DNA from: JBLHIK01 sp047614005
GTDB lineage: Bacteria; Patescibacteriota; Minisyncoccia; Phycocordibacterales; UBA1006
DNA length: 20,733 bases
Direction of reading: 5' to 3'
Assembly (NCBI GenBank): GCA_047614005.1
Contig: JBLHIK010000012.1
Coordinates: 1 to 20,733, forward strand
Shown here in pieces: positions 1 through 6,882 of this stretch. Under the pieces are notes generated by a model, which ran no database searches, was not told where the DNA came from, and saw nothing but the letters and a program-made list of their open reading frames with translations. The translations under genes were made by a program, and so were the position numbers. The number at the start of each line of letters is the position of its first letter. Position 1 is the stretch's first letter.

Positions 1-51
1 CATAGATTATATCAAAAATTATATCAAAAAACTATTTATTTTTCTCTGCTA

Positions 52-1206
52 TTAATTAAAAGTTACTTGAGTATTTTTCTTTATCATTAAATCAAATATA
101 TTTGAAATTTCAGCACTCAATGATGTTGTTACCATTGGCGTTCCATATATTTTTCCTTCGTTCTGTGCTTCTATATATCCTCCAGACCATTTTCCATACT
201 TATCAATATTTTCAATACAAAATGCTTTTGAAGAAGGGTTTTCACCTGAAGTAATATTTACATTTGAGCAATCATATTGCCAACCGCCAATATTTATAGA
301 ATCTTCTGAAGGACTGTTTTCATGAGGTTTTATAGATACGCCAGCAGTAAAATTCTCACTACCATAGCTACCTCCATTCATATAAGTTACAACCCAATCA
401 CTTGGATACACAACTGAACCAATACCTGTTTGCTCTGATGTTAACTGAGACCATGCTTGTGATATTTCTGGAGCAGATATATCAAACTGTGAACTCCACG
501 AATTAGTAGATCCATTTGATAGATTATTATCCTTCATAAAAACAACATATCTACCACTTTCAATATTATAACCATCAAGATTAAATATCTCTTTTTCATC
601 ATTTTCTGTTGAATCTGAGAGAGCAATTGAAGTAGATACTCCTTGAGATTCACCCACTGATATGAGGCTAATGTACATCATGTGACTAGGAGATATATTG
701 CAAGTAATCCAGTTCACTTCTAGTTCTCCATCTATTTGAATTTTTTGATCGAGTGATGGACTCTTGATAATGATGATTGGCTCAAGAGTGTCCTCACATT
801 CACTGTGTGAGAGTTTTGGCTTCTCTTCTTTGTCTTTTGGTGTTAAATCTACTGGATCAGAGTCATCATCTCCTTCACCACTATCTCCGTTGTCATCTTT
901 ATCATCTTTGTCGTCTTTGTCATCTTTATCATCTTTGTCATCTTTGTCGTCTTTGTCATCTTTATCATCTTTGTCATCTTTGTCGTCTTTGTCATCTTTG
1001 TCGTTTTTGTCGTTTTTGTCATCCTTGTCGTCTATGATATCTATATCAGCATAGCCTCCAGAATTTTCTATATTTTCAATATCAGGAGATATATTTTTTT
1101 TATTTTTAATTACGACAGCTCCTAGTATTCCTCCACCTACGATAAGACCTATTAATATAGTTATTATAATACTTCCTTTTTGACCTCTTGGGTAATAATG
1201 TTTCAT
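52..1206 (-). CDS. Membrane-anchored surface protein with Asp-Lys repeat and Ig-like domain
   Basis: A 384-residue protein of unknown function. Residues 12-33 form one hydrophobic segment after a basic N-terminus (RGQKG), so it is probably an N-in signal-anchor with the rest outside. Residues about 57-105 are a low-complexity tract of about fifteen DDK units, followed by an acidic/Pro linker. Residues about 140-245 resemble the Ser/Thr-rich beta-sandwich seen in many surface proteins (pattern IxSP...G.L.VNW... to a final SSQFDIS); this match is by eye. The C-terminal about 130 residues are unassigned and contain two Cys (C of YDCSN and AFCIE). The start is supported by a TATAAT box at 1214-1219 that ends 7 nt before the ATG. 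It stands alone downstream of the tRNA-Tyr region. The acidic tract could bind Ca2+ or act as a spacer. Confidence 0.75.
   Translation of the reverse strand: MKHYYPRGQKGSIIITILIGLIVGGGILGAVVIKNKKNISPDIENIENSGGYADIDIIDDKDDKNDKNDKDDKDDKDDKDDKDDKDDKDDKDDKDDKDDKDDKDDNGDSGEGDDDSDPVDLTPKDKEEKPKLSHSECEDTLEPIIIIKSPSLDQKIQIDGELEVNWITCNISPSHMMYISLISVGESQGVSTSIALSDSTENDEKEIFNLDGYNIESGRYVVFMKDNNLSNGSTNSWSSQFDISAPEISQAWSQLTSEQTGIGSVVYPSDWVVTYMNGGSYGSENFTAGVSIKPHENSPSEDSINIGGWQYDCSNVNITSGENPSSKAFCIENIDKYGKWSGGYIEAQNEGKIYGTPMVTTSLSAEISNIFDLMIKKNTQVTFN
893..1030 (-). repeat. 9-nt tandem repeat encoding (Asp-Asp-Lys)n
   Basis: On the plus strand, units of the form GTC-ATC-TTT or GTC-GTC-TTT run almost without break, encoding Asp-Asp-Lys on the minus strand. 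A higher-order unit of about 36 nt is repeated about twice in the middle (GTCATCTTTATCATCTTT...), which suggests slippage or unequal exchange. The tract keeps the reading frame throughout. It is expected to vary in length between strains. Confidence 0.85.
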
Positions 1207-1213
1207 ATACTTT

Positions 1214-1219
1214 ATTATA
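1214..1219 (-). promoter_or_regulatory. -10 box TATAAT of the surface-protein gene, leaderless arrangement
   Basis: TATAAT on the minus strand ends 7 nt before the ATG at 1206, so transcription should begin at or within 1-2 nt of the start codon. A second TATAAT lies about 10 nt farther upstream. No Shine-Dalgarno sequence fits between the box and the ATG. Confidence 0.6.
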
Positions 1220-1284
1220 ACGTATTATAAAAGTTTTTATTACAAAATCAGAAAAAGGAACTGCTAGTGGATTTCCTGTTAGGA

Positions 1285-1433
1285 TTTTTGTGCGCCGGAT
1301 TCGGTCACCCTTATGGATATTTTGCTTCGCAAACTCACAAAATATCTCATCGTCTCGACCCCGTCGTCTCATCTGCAATTTCGCCAAAGGCTCATTGCAG
1401 TAAATTCGGCTTTCTTCGAATCCCTCTCGGGCG
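1285..1433 (-). other. Structured intergenic element bounded by tRNA-end-like inverted repeats
   Basis: The plus-strand left end (TTTTTGTGCGCCGGATTCG, 1285-1303) and right end (CGAATCCCTCTCGGGCG, 1417-1433) are imperfect inverted copies of each other. Both resemble the T-arm/acceptor end of the adjacent tRNA-Tyr. Inside are a stem CTGCAAT/ATTGCAG (1373-1379 with 1394-1400, inner GCC/GGC) and a 9-bp stem GATATTTTG/CAAAATATC (1316-1324 with 1338-1346). One minus-strand frame is open through it, but it has no plausible start signal or protein character. It may be a small RNA, a miniature mobile or palindromic element, or decayed tRNA-derived DNA. The base content is more GC-rich than the flanks. 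Confidence 0.5.
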
Positions 1434-1498
1434 TCAAAAACATAAAAAACCAAAGCATATGCTTTGGTTTTTTGTTTTTGTGCGCCGAGAGGGATTCG
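1417..1498. repeat. Large inverted repeat copying the tRNA-Tyr 3' end and terminator
   Basis: The arms 1417-1458 and 1459-1498 meet at a GCATATGC centre. Read inward they are the same sequence with a few small differences: the last bases of tRNA-Tyr, a CAAAAAC spacer, then the A-tract and CCAAAGC stem. The right arm is the genuine tRNA 3' half and its terminator; the left arm is an inverted duplicate. It could form an almost 40-bp cruciform or RNA hairpin. Confidence 0.8.
1444..1473 (-). terminator. Rho-independent terminator of tRNA-Tyr
   Basis: A perfect palindrome of 15 nt per arm (AAAAAACCAAAGCAT/ATGCTTTGGTTTTTT) lies 7 nt beyond the tRNA 3' end. A/T tracts on both sides make it potentially bidirectional. 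Confidence 0.8.
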
Positions 1499-1563
1499 AA
1501 CCCCCGTAGACCGAAGTCGGGAGGTTTACAGCCTCCTGCATTTGACCGCTCTGCCACCGACGC
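1481..1563 (-). tRNA. tRNA-Tyr (anticodon GTA)
   Basis: This is an 83-nt type II tRNA. The acceptor GCGTCGG pairs with TCGGCGC (with two G-U pairs) and the discriminator base is A. The anticodon stem is GGAGG/CCTCC with loop CTGTAAA, giving anticodon GTA. The long variable arm contains GAC-TTCG-GTC, as expected for bacterial tRNA-Tyr. The T-arm is GGGGG-TTCGAAT-CCCTC. CCA is not encoded: the sequence after the discriminator is CAAAAAC, so CCA must be added by a nucleotidyltransferase. Confidence 0.95.
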
Positions 1564-1575
1564 ATCAACAAAAGT

Positions 1576-1604
1576 ATCATAACCTATTTATGATTTTGAT
1601 ACAA
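1576..1604 (-). promoter_or_regulatory. Promoter of tRNA-Tyr
   Basis: On the minus strand, TTGTAT (1599-1604) is followed after exactly 17 nt by TATGAT (1576-1581), which ends 12 nt before the mature tRNA 5' end. This gives a 5' leader of about 6 nt for RNase P. Confidence 0.6.
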
Positions 1605-1611
1605 GAAAAAA

Positions 1612-2190
1612 CTACCTCAATATCTCACTTCTTCCATCTTTATATATTCTCACTACAGAAGATGGTTTTCCTACTATACGCCCTCCATCGATGTACACAT
1701 CAACTTTTTTACCAAAGTATTTTAAAGCTTCATTTATATTTTCCGCAGGGGTATATCCCTCTGTGTTTGCAGAAGGAGCGATAATAGGACCTACTTCTTT
1801 CAGGAGATCATGCAGACCCTTAAGTATATCCTTATTTTCAACAATGCGAAAAGAAAGAGATATAGTACCTCTATGTAGATACTTCAGCTCATCCTTGTAC
1901 TTTTCATCAATACCAAAAACAAAAGAGGTTCGTGATCCATCTTGTAGGTACGTATCCATCGACTCTTTTTCATTTTGAGTAAGCTCTCTTTGTAAAATAT
2001 TTTCAACATCAGTCAAAGAAGCACAGAGAATAATGCAGGCCTTGCTTATATCTCTTTTTTTAATATTATAAATATCTTCAATAGCTTTTTTACTATATAC
2101 ACTAGCAACTATTCCATAAATAGTATCAGTAGGTATGACAGCTATACCATTTTCTTTGAGTACTTTTTTTGCTTTTTCCCAGTCAGACAT
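1612..2190 (-). CDS. tsaC: L-threonylcarbamoyladenylate synthase (TsaC/YrdC/Sua5 family)
   Basis: The enzyme condenses threonine, bicarbonate and ATP to threonylcarbamoyl-AMP, the first step of t6A37 formation on ANN-decoding tRNAs, in the cytoplasm. The 192-residue length fits the short TsaC form, with no Sua5 C-terminal domain. Visible motifs are PTDTIYGI (20-27), the KxR-type ATP/substrate segment IKKRDISK (43-50), and PSAN in the C-terminal third, the conserved SxN signature. The gene begins 6 bp after ychF ends, so it is the second gene of a two-gene unit. A GGTGGG sequence about 11 nt upstream may serve as a weak ribosome site within the ychF tail. No clear terminator follows before the tRNA promoter. 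Confidence 0.9.
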   Translation of the reverse strand: MSDWEKAKKVLKENGIAVIPTDTIYGIVASVYSKKAIEDIYNIKKRDISKACIILCASLTDVENILQRELTQNEKESMDTYLQDGSRTSFVFGIDEKYKDELKYLHRGTISLSFRIVENKDILKGLHDLLKEVGPIIAPSANTEGYTPAENINEALKYFGKKVDVYIDGGRIVGKPSSVVRIYKDGRSEILR

Positions 2191-2196
2191 ATGAGA

Positions 2197-3306
2197 TTAT
2201 CCCACCATGAATTCAACCACATCTCCATCAGAAACGATATATTCCTTCCCTTCTGTTCGCACGAGACCTTTCTCTTTTGCATTCTTAAATGAACCTTCTT
2301 CGAGGAGAGGTTTCCACTCTATGACCTGAGCTCGAATGTATTTTTGCTCAAAATCACTATGTATGACAGCACCTGCTTGTGGACCAGTAGAACCTTTTGG
2401 AATAGTCCATGCACGTGTCTCCTTTTCTCCCGTTGTAAAATATGTTTCAAGCCCCAACAGCTCATATGCGCAGCGTATCAAAACAGCCACATCATCTTTC
2501 TCTCCACCAAGCTCCTCTCGGAACATTTCTTTTTCTTCGCCTTCAAAATCTTTTAGGTCGTCTTCTGTTTTTGCATCTATCACCACATAACCAGCACCAG
2601 AAGATGTGATCCACTCGATTACTTCTTGAAATTTTGCAGGATCTGTTTCGTCGAGATTTTTTGTATCGCTTTTCTTATTGAGTCCGTAGAGTATCTTCTT
2701 TGCAGTAAGAAGATGTATGCTTTTTAGTAGTTTATTTTCTTCAAGAGAAAGGTCGAGACTCGATACCATTTTTTCTTCTTCAAGAGCTTGTTCTGCTTTT
2801 ATCAACAAAGCATCGAGCAAAAGAGATTCTTTGTCACCCCTCTTTACATCTTTATGTAGTTTTTCCCTTCTCTTCTGCACTGTGTCTAAATCAGCCAAAA
2901 CAAGCTCCATGTTGATCACTTGAATATCTCTCAATGGGTCTATACTTCCATATACGTGAGTTATTTCAGTACCTGCATCTTCTATAGGAAAAATACGCAC
3001 CATTTCCAAGATAGCATCCACTTCTCTGATGTGAGAGAGGAACTGATTACCGAGTCCTTCTCCTTTACTAGCACCCTCTATGAGTCCAGCAATATCTACA
3101 AATTCTATTGCAGCAGGTATAGTCTTTTGAGTTTGAGAGAATTCTGAGAGCTTCCAGAGTCTTTCATCGGGCACTTCCACAATACCCACAGACGGGTCGA
3201 TAGTACAAAACGGATAATTCTCTGCTGGTGCAGATTTTTTTGTAAGCGCATTAAAAAGGGTCGATTTTCCAACATTTGGAAGCCCTACTATTCCTATAGA
3301 TAACAT
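2197..3306 (-). CDS. ychF: Redox-regulated ATPase/GTPase YchF (OLA1 family)
   Basis: A universally conserved ribosome-associated P-loop NTPase of the Obg superfamily that prefers ATP. The 369-residue length is normal. The G1 loop GLPNVGKST is at residues 8-16, the YPFCTI segment at 31-36, and the G3 region DIAGLIEGASKGEGLGN at about 72-88. The G4 position reads LNKKSD, close to the NxxE form that relaxes guanine specificity in YchF. The C-terminal TGS domain contains the AGAVIHSDFEQKYIRA block and ends at VEFMVG. It heads the ychF-tsaC unit. The promoter is a TATACT box at 3315-3320 ending 8 nt before the ATG, with no Shine-Dalgarno sequence, so its mRNA is probably leaderless. Confidence 0.95.
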   Translation of the reverse strand: MLSIGIVGLPNVGKSTLFNALTKKSAPAENYPFCTIDPSVGIVEVPDERLWKLSEFSQTQKTIPAAIEFVDIAGLIEGASKGEGLGNQFLSHIREVDAILEMVRIFPIEDAGTEITHVYGSIDPLRDIQVINMELVLADLDTVQKRREKLHKDVKRGDKESLLLDALLIKAEQALEEEKMVSSLDLSLEENKLLKSIHLLTAKKILYGLNKKSDTKNLDETDPAKFQEVIEWITSSGAGYVVIDAKTEDDLKDFEGEEKEMFREELGGEKDDVAVLIRCAYELLGLETYFTTGEKETRAWTIPKGSTGPQAGAVIHSDFEQKYIRAQVIEWKPLLEEGSFKNAKEKGLVRTEGKEYIVSDGDVVEFMVG

Positions 3307-3314
3307 ATAAAAAG

Positions 3315-3320
3315 AGTATA
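3315..3320 (-). promoter_or_regulatory. -10 box TATACT of ychF-tsaC
   Basis: TATACT ends 8 nt before the ychF ATG, which predicts a 5' leader of 0-2 nt. Confidence 0.55.
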
Positions 3321-3335
3321 TAGTATGTTCTTTTA

Positions 3336-4532
3336 TTACGCTAGTTTTTTATTCCTGCGAGGTAGTATAAAAAAAGCAATAATAATAAGAACTAGAAACA
3401 CAAGAGCCACTACCTGATATGCAAAAAAGTAAGAAGAATTTAATATTAATATACCCATACCAACTGCCAATATTCCAGTAAAGAATTTTTCAATAAGAGC
3501 ATTAATAGAAAAGAGTGTTGCTTTGTTTTTTGAATCTATAATAAATCCAAGTTGATGCTGTGAATCTGTGGCAGAAAATCCCCACATAATTCCCGGAATA
3601 AACATAAATGACACAGCAACAACCCAAGGAGTTTGAACAAAAGCGATTAAAGAAAAACAGATCAAGAAAAGAAAAGTTTTGAATATAAGAAAATTTTTAT
3701 AATTAAATAATTTATAGATAAAACCATTAGTAAGAAGTAAGATTGAAGCAATACCCCTTGAACATGCCAAAAAAATTCCCAACATAGATATTGAAAACCC
3801 TAATGACTCTTGAAATGGATTTTTAAAACCAATCGTTGTTGAAAGATATAGTGCCATTACAGCAATAGTAAATCCTATATAAGGCAACCATCCTGCATTC
3901 TTCCATTCTCTTAATATGCTTGAAAAATTCTTCATTATATTTATTTCTTGTATTTCTTCTTTTATAGAAGGTGAAAATAGAATAGATGTAAAAACCAAAC
4001 CAATAACATCTAAAACAAGAGCTACCACAAATGCCATCTTGTAGTCAAATTCTGCAACAAATGCAAGAAGTAGTATAAAAACCACTGGAATAGCAAAACT
4101 AATGGATTTCATTCGTCCATATATTTTAGAAAAATTAGCTTCTCTCTTAAGAGAAGTGAGTGTCTCGTGAAGAAATGCCTTGAAAGTTCCACTACTAAAA
4201 GCAAAACCAAGAGAGGTAATTATGCCACCTATAATAAACCATGAAATAGAATTTGCAAAAACATAACATGCTGTTGACACGACCATACAAGTCTTAGATA
4301 TAACAAGAGCATTTTTATGACCTATCTTGTCAGCGATATATCCACTAGGTATCTCAAAAAAGAAACCAGCAACTTGACTTAAAAAACTCACGAGGCCGAT
4401 AGTCCTTACTGTTGCATCAGGAAAAGTTAAAAGATATATAGTGAGAAATGTTAAATACGTCCTCTTTTGAGTTATTAAATATATCACTGATTTCCAAATA
4501 TTTGATTGGAGTTTTTGTGTGGTAGTTTTCAT
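3336..4532 (-). CDS. Major facilitator superfamily transporter, substrate unknown
   Basis: A 398-residue protein with about twelve hydrophobic segments and a short basic C-terminus (PRRNKKLA), as expected for an MFS permease. The loop after TM2 reads GYIADKIGHKNALVISK, a good match to MFS motif A (GxLaDrxGrkxxl). The central cytoplasmic loop around residues 190-215 is charged (PSIKEEIQEINIMKN), dividing the two six-helix halves. It appears to be a single-gene unit between two terminators or promoters, so context gives no substrate. Drug or metabolite export is the usual guess for this type. The promoter is TGTATAAT, with TATAAT at 4544-4549, 11 nt before the ATG. Confidence 0.88.
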   Translation of the reverse strand: MKTTTQKLQSNIWKSVIYLITQKRTYLTFLTIYLLTFPDATVRTIGLVSFLSQVAGFFFEIPSGYIADKIGHKNALVISKTCMVVSTACYVFANSISWFIIGGIITSLGFAFSSGTFKAFLHETLTSLKREANFSKIYGRMKSISFAIPVVFILLLAFVAEFDYKMAFVVALVLDVIGLVFTSILFSPSIKEEIQEINIMKNFSSILREWKNAGWLPYIGFTIAVMALYLSTTIGFKNPFQESLGFSISMLGIFLACSRGIASILLLTNGFIYKLFNYKNFLIFKTFLFLICFSLIAFVQTPWVVAVSFMFIPGIMWGFSATDSQHQLGFIIDSKNKATLFSINALIEKFFTGILAVGMGILILNSSYFFAYQVVALVFLVLIIIAFFILPRRNKKLA

Positions 4533-4543
4533 AAATAAATAAT

Positions 4544-4549
4544 ATTATA
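4544..4549 (-). promoter_or_regulatory. -10 box TATAAT of the MFS gene
   Basis: TATAAT preceded by TG on the minus strand ends 11 nt before the ATG. The predicted leader is only about 5 nt. It lies directly downstream of the hairpin terminator at 4561-4594. Confidence 0.55.
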
Positions 4550-4560
4550 CAGAATATCAT

Positions 4561-4594
4561 AAAAAGCGTTCTTGCGGAGCAAGAACGCTTTTTT
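4561..4594 (-). terminator. Rho-independent terminator of the 83-residue gene
   Basis: A perfect 15-bp stem AAAAAGCGTTCTTGC/GCAAGAACGCTTTTT with a 3-nt loop and T-tracts on both sides lies 21 bp after the stop of the gene ending at 4615. Confidence 0.88.
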
Positions 4595-4614
4595 AAATTT
4601 ACCTACGATACTCT

Positions 4615-4866
4615 CTACATTTTTGGAGCAAGTCCAAGACCTTTGAGCTGGTCTTTGTATTTTTTCATGACTTCCATAGTAGCTGCCATTTGTGGTTTTC
4701 CACTTTTGATAAGATGTTGGATTTCTTTTCCAATCTTTTCGAAAAGTTCTGGATTTTCTGTCATAAACTTTACCATAGCATCTTGCTGATCAGCAGGAAC
4801 GCCTTGCTTTTTCATTTGGGATCGCATAGCCATACCCATTGCTTTTTGTTTTAATTTCTTGAACAT
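4615..4866 (-). CDS. Small Met/Lys-rich helical protein, unknown function
   Basis: An 83-residue protein starting MFKKLKQKAMGMAM. It is predicted to be fully helical, with a Met/Lys/Gln-rich N-terminus, a central amphipathic stretch (MVKFMTENPELFEKIGKEIQ) and a final GLGLAPKM. There is no membrane segment, so it is probably cytoplasmic. The frame is open farther upstream, but this start is preferred: the upstream residues look like translated promoter DNA, and a TACACT box at 4875-4880 ends 8 nt before this ATG. It is divergent from the sigma-factor operon and shares its roughly 140-bp promoter region, so it may belong to the same response. I do not recognise a named family. Confidence 0.75.
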   Translation of the reverse strand: MFKKLKQKAMGMAMRSQMKKQGVPADQQDAMVKFMTENPELFEKIGKEIQHLIKSGKPQMAATMEVMKKYKDQLKGLGLAPKM

Positions 4867-4959
4867 ATAGATAAAGTGTAACAAAATTAAAAAAATTTCC
4901 AAATATACTTTTTTGATGAACATGGTACAATAAAAAGGACTCACAGAAGAAAGAAAATA

Positions 4960-4989
4960 TTGTTTTTTTCTTGTAATAAATATTATACT
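4960..4989 (+). promoter_or_regulatory. Promoter of the ECF sigma-factor operon
   Basis: TTGTTT (4960-4965) and TATACT (4984-4989) are separated by 18 nt. The box ends 15 nt before the ATG at 5005, so the leader is about 8-9 nt without a Shine-Dalgarno sequence. The resemblance to a housekeeping promoter suggests at least basal sigma-70-type transcription. Confidence 0.5.
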
Positions 4990-5004
4990 CATACGTCTAC
5001 AACT

Positions 5005-5532
5005 ATGAAAAGTACCAATACAAACCATGAAGATAGCTTCATAGAACACTACAACGAGCACAGTGACGGTATTTTTCGTCTCTGCTTCTTTAAAACAGGA
5101 GACAGAGAACTTGCCACTGATCTCGTACAAGATACTTTTATGCGTGTATGGGACACTCTTCAAAAAGGCAAGGAAGTCGAAAACCTAAAGGCATTTATCT
5201 ACCAAGTAGCTAAAAATGCCATTATCGACTACTACCGCAAAAAGAAAACATCATCTCTCGATAGTCTTCTTGAGGAAGGCTTTGATGAACAAGGTGATGA
5301 CAACAGAGAAAAGCACGCTGACGTGTTTGAAGCAAAACAGCTCATGCAACATGTTCATGAGCTTGATGATATGTATAGAGATATACTACTTCTGCGGTAT
5401 GTAGAAGACTTCTCTATAGAAGAAATAGCAGAACACGTAGGCGAAGAGAAAAACAACATATCGGTACGAATACACAGAGCACTGAAAAAACTCGAAACGA
5501 TAATAGAGGAAAAACAAAAAGAATATGAATAA
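5005..5532 (+). CDS. ECF-type RNA polymerase sigma factor
   Basis: A 175-residue extracytoplasmic-function sigma factor that would direct RNA polymerase to a dedicated promoter set. Region 2 is visible at about residues 10-75 (ELATDLVQDTFMRVWDTL, then LKAFIYQVAKNAIIDYYRKKK, the core-binding and -10-recognition part). An acidic linker separates it from region 4 at about 115-165 (LLLRYVEDFSIEEIAEHVGEEKNNISVRIHRALKKL), a helix-turn-helix for the -35 element. The start at 5005 is preferred over an in-frame ATG 45 nt upstream because the latter lies inside the promoter. The stop overlaps the next gene by 8 bp, indicating translational coupling to its likely regulator. Confidence 0.92.
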   Translation: MKSTNTNHEDSFIEHYNEHSDGIFRLCFFKTGDRELATDLVQDTFMRVWDTLQKGKEVENLKAFIYQVAKNAIIDYYRKKKTSSLDSLLEEGFDEQGDDNREKHADVFEAKQLMQHVHELDDMYRDILLLRYVEDFSIEEIAEHVGEEKNNISVRIHRALKKLETIIEEKQKEYE

Positions 5533-6802
5533 CATAGAAAAACAACTTCATAAGCTCAAGCAAGTAAAACTCTCAGAAGACAAGAGAGAGAGTATTCGCT
5601 ATGCCCTCATAGAGCACATGCAAAAACCAGCAACATCAAATCGCTGGAATTTCTCTTTTGCTATGCGATATTCTATGGCTTTTGTATTTACTATTATTGT
5701 TGCAGGAGGAGGCCTCTCGTATGTTGCAGCTGCTTCTCTTCCAGGAGATGTTCTCTACCCTATCAAGATACACGTTTCTGAAAAAGCAGAGATTGCTCTT
5801 ACTCCACAGGCACATAAAATTGAGATTAAAAAGAAACATGTAGAAAATCGATTTAAAGAAATCGAAATACTAGCAAAAGAAGATAAACTCACAGAGGAAA
5901 CACAAGTAATAGCTCAAGAGCAACTCCAAAAAGACTTTGATGAATTTGATGCAGCTATTACAGCTCTCGAAGAAACTGATTCTGTAGCTATTGCTCTTGC
6001 AGCTACAGCAAGTATGGGACCAGTCGTAGAGCATTATAGTGAGATCATAGAAGAGATAACAAAAAACAACATATCTCAAAACGCTATTTCACGAACTATC
6101 GTAGCAGATGCAAAAGCGAAAGTAGCAACACTCAACAAAAAAGAAGAAGTTCTTATCGTTCGAGCAGAAAAGAAAGAAGAGCAAAATGTAGAAACAAAAG
6201 AAAGTATTCGAGAAATAGCAGAAACAAAGATAAACCTTCTGCAAGAAAAAGTTACAAACTTCAATACTATTGCTCTTGAAATTTCTTATACAAAAAATAT
6301 TCTTCCCCTATTGGAAGATGCACCAGTAGTAGACGCAAATATCGACATCACACAAGACGGTAATGTTGCTCTTGTGAATGAGACACAGACTGTATCTATA
6401 CCAACATCACGCAAGTTGCGCTCTCTTTCATCTTTCTTTGAATCAGAAAATCTTCTTCTTGATGCTCAAATATATTTCCATAACGAAAATTACGGTGAAG
6501 CAATACGCTCATCTCAAAAAGCACTTAAAATAATAGACGAACTCAACCGCTTTATATCAGATGAGTCGTATGGTGAATTTTCTCCAGAACACCAACAAGA
6601 CAATACATTCTCTGACCTTCAAATAGAAAATGACGACCTCATCAAGGAGATAGATGCTTTAGATAAAAACGAAGAACCTATTTCTGTCGAAACCAAAGAA
6701 AACATAACACAACCGCTTGTAATAGAAAAAGAAATAAAAGAAAAAACAGAAACAACTTTCACTCCACAAGAATCTGAATCTGAAATAGTAGCAGTTATCT
6801 AA
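5525..6802 (+). CDS. DUF5667-type membrane protein, probable anti-sigma factor
   Basis: A 425-residue protein. Residues 1-40 are a cytoplasmic, charged N-terminus, followed by one membrane segment at about 44-67. Directly after it comes the signature LPGDVLYPIKIHVSEKAEIAL, characteristic of the DUF5667 domain, then helical coiled-coil-like sequence to about residue 230 (long Lys/Glu-rich helices). The C-terminal half contains a tetratricopeptide-like stretch (ENLLLDAQIYFHNENYGEAIRSSQKALKII, about 310-340) and a disordered acidic tail. It overlaps the ECF sigma gene by 8 bp and has GAGGAAA upstream as a ribosome site. Position and topology suggest that it holds the sigma factor at the membrane through its N-terminus; the anti-sigma role is inferred from context. 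Confidence 0.82.
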   Translation: MNNIEKQLHKLKQVKLSEDKRESIRYALIEHMQKPATSNRWNFSFAMRYSMAFVFTIIVAGGGLSYVAAASLPGDVLYPIKIHVSEKAEIALTPQAHKIEIKKKHVENRFKEIEILAKEDKLTEETQVIAQEQLQKDFDEFDAAITALEETDSVAIALAATASMGPVVEHYSEIIEEITKNNISQNAISRTIVADAKAKVATLNKKEEVLIVRAEKKEEQNVETKESIREIAETKINLLQEKVTNFNTIALEISYTKNILPLLEDAPVVDANIDITQDGNVALVNETQTVSIPTSRKLRSLSSFFESENLLLDAQIYFHNENYGEAIRSSQKALKIIDELNRFISDESYGEFSPEHQQDNTFSDLQIENDDLIKEIDALDKNEEPISVETKENITQPLVIEKEIKEKTETTFTPQESESEIVAVI

Positions 6803-6835
6803 TATAAACCCTCAAAACAAGAAGGCTCTTAACAA

Positions 6836-6866
6836 AAAAAGCACCAAGCAAAGCTTGGTGCTTTTT
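6836..6866. terminator. Bidirectional Rho-independent terminator
   Basis: A 14-bp perfect stem AAAAAGCACCAAGC/GCTTGGTGCTTTTT with an AAA loop sits between convergent genes ending at 6802 (+) and 6883 (-). A and T tracts on both sides suit both strands. Confidence 0.9.
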
Positions 6867-6882
6867 ACTTCTGCAAGATGCC

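Noticed and set aside
893..1030. CRISPR-like regular repeat
   Set aside because: There are no spacers; the unit is 9 nt and keeps an open reading frame.
764..1054. Two plus-strand frames rich in Ser/Leu or Cys/His/Leu
   Set aside because: They are the antisense of the Asp-Lys repeat; the composition is a by-product of the 9-nt unit.
1106..1453. A 115-codon minus-strand frame across the structured element
   Set aside because: It overlaps the surface-protein start and promoter, crosses several palindromes and reads tRNA-like DNA. A non-coding element explains it better.
1417..1498. Integrase attachment site at the tRNA 3' end
   Set aside because: att duplications are direct repeats flanking an integrated element. 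This one is inverted, and no integrase gene is present in the window.
1267..1784. Plus-strand frames over the tRNA and tsaC 3' end
   Set aside because: They are antisense to a clear tRNA and gene, with translated T-arm sequence (REGFEPP-type peptides).
4615..5163. Longer 182-codon version of the 83-residue gene
   Set aside because: The extension runs antisense through the sigma-factor start and the shared promoter region; its peptide is not protein-like.
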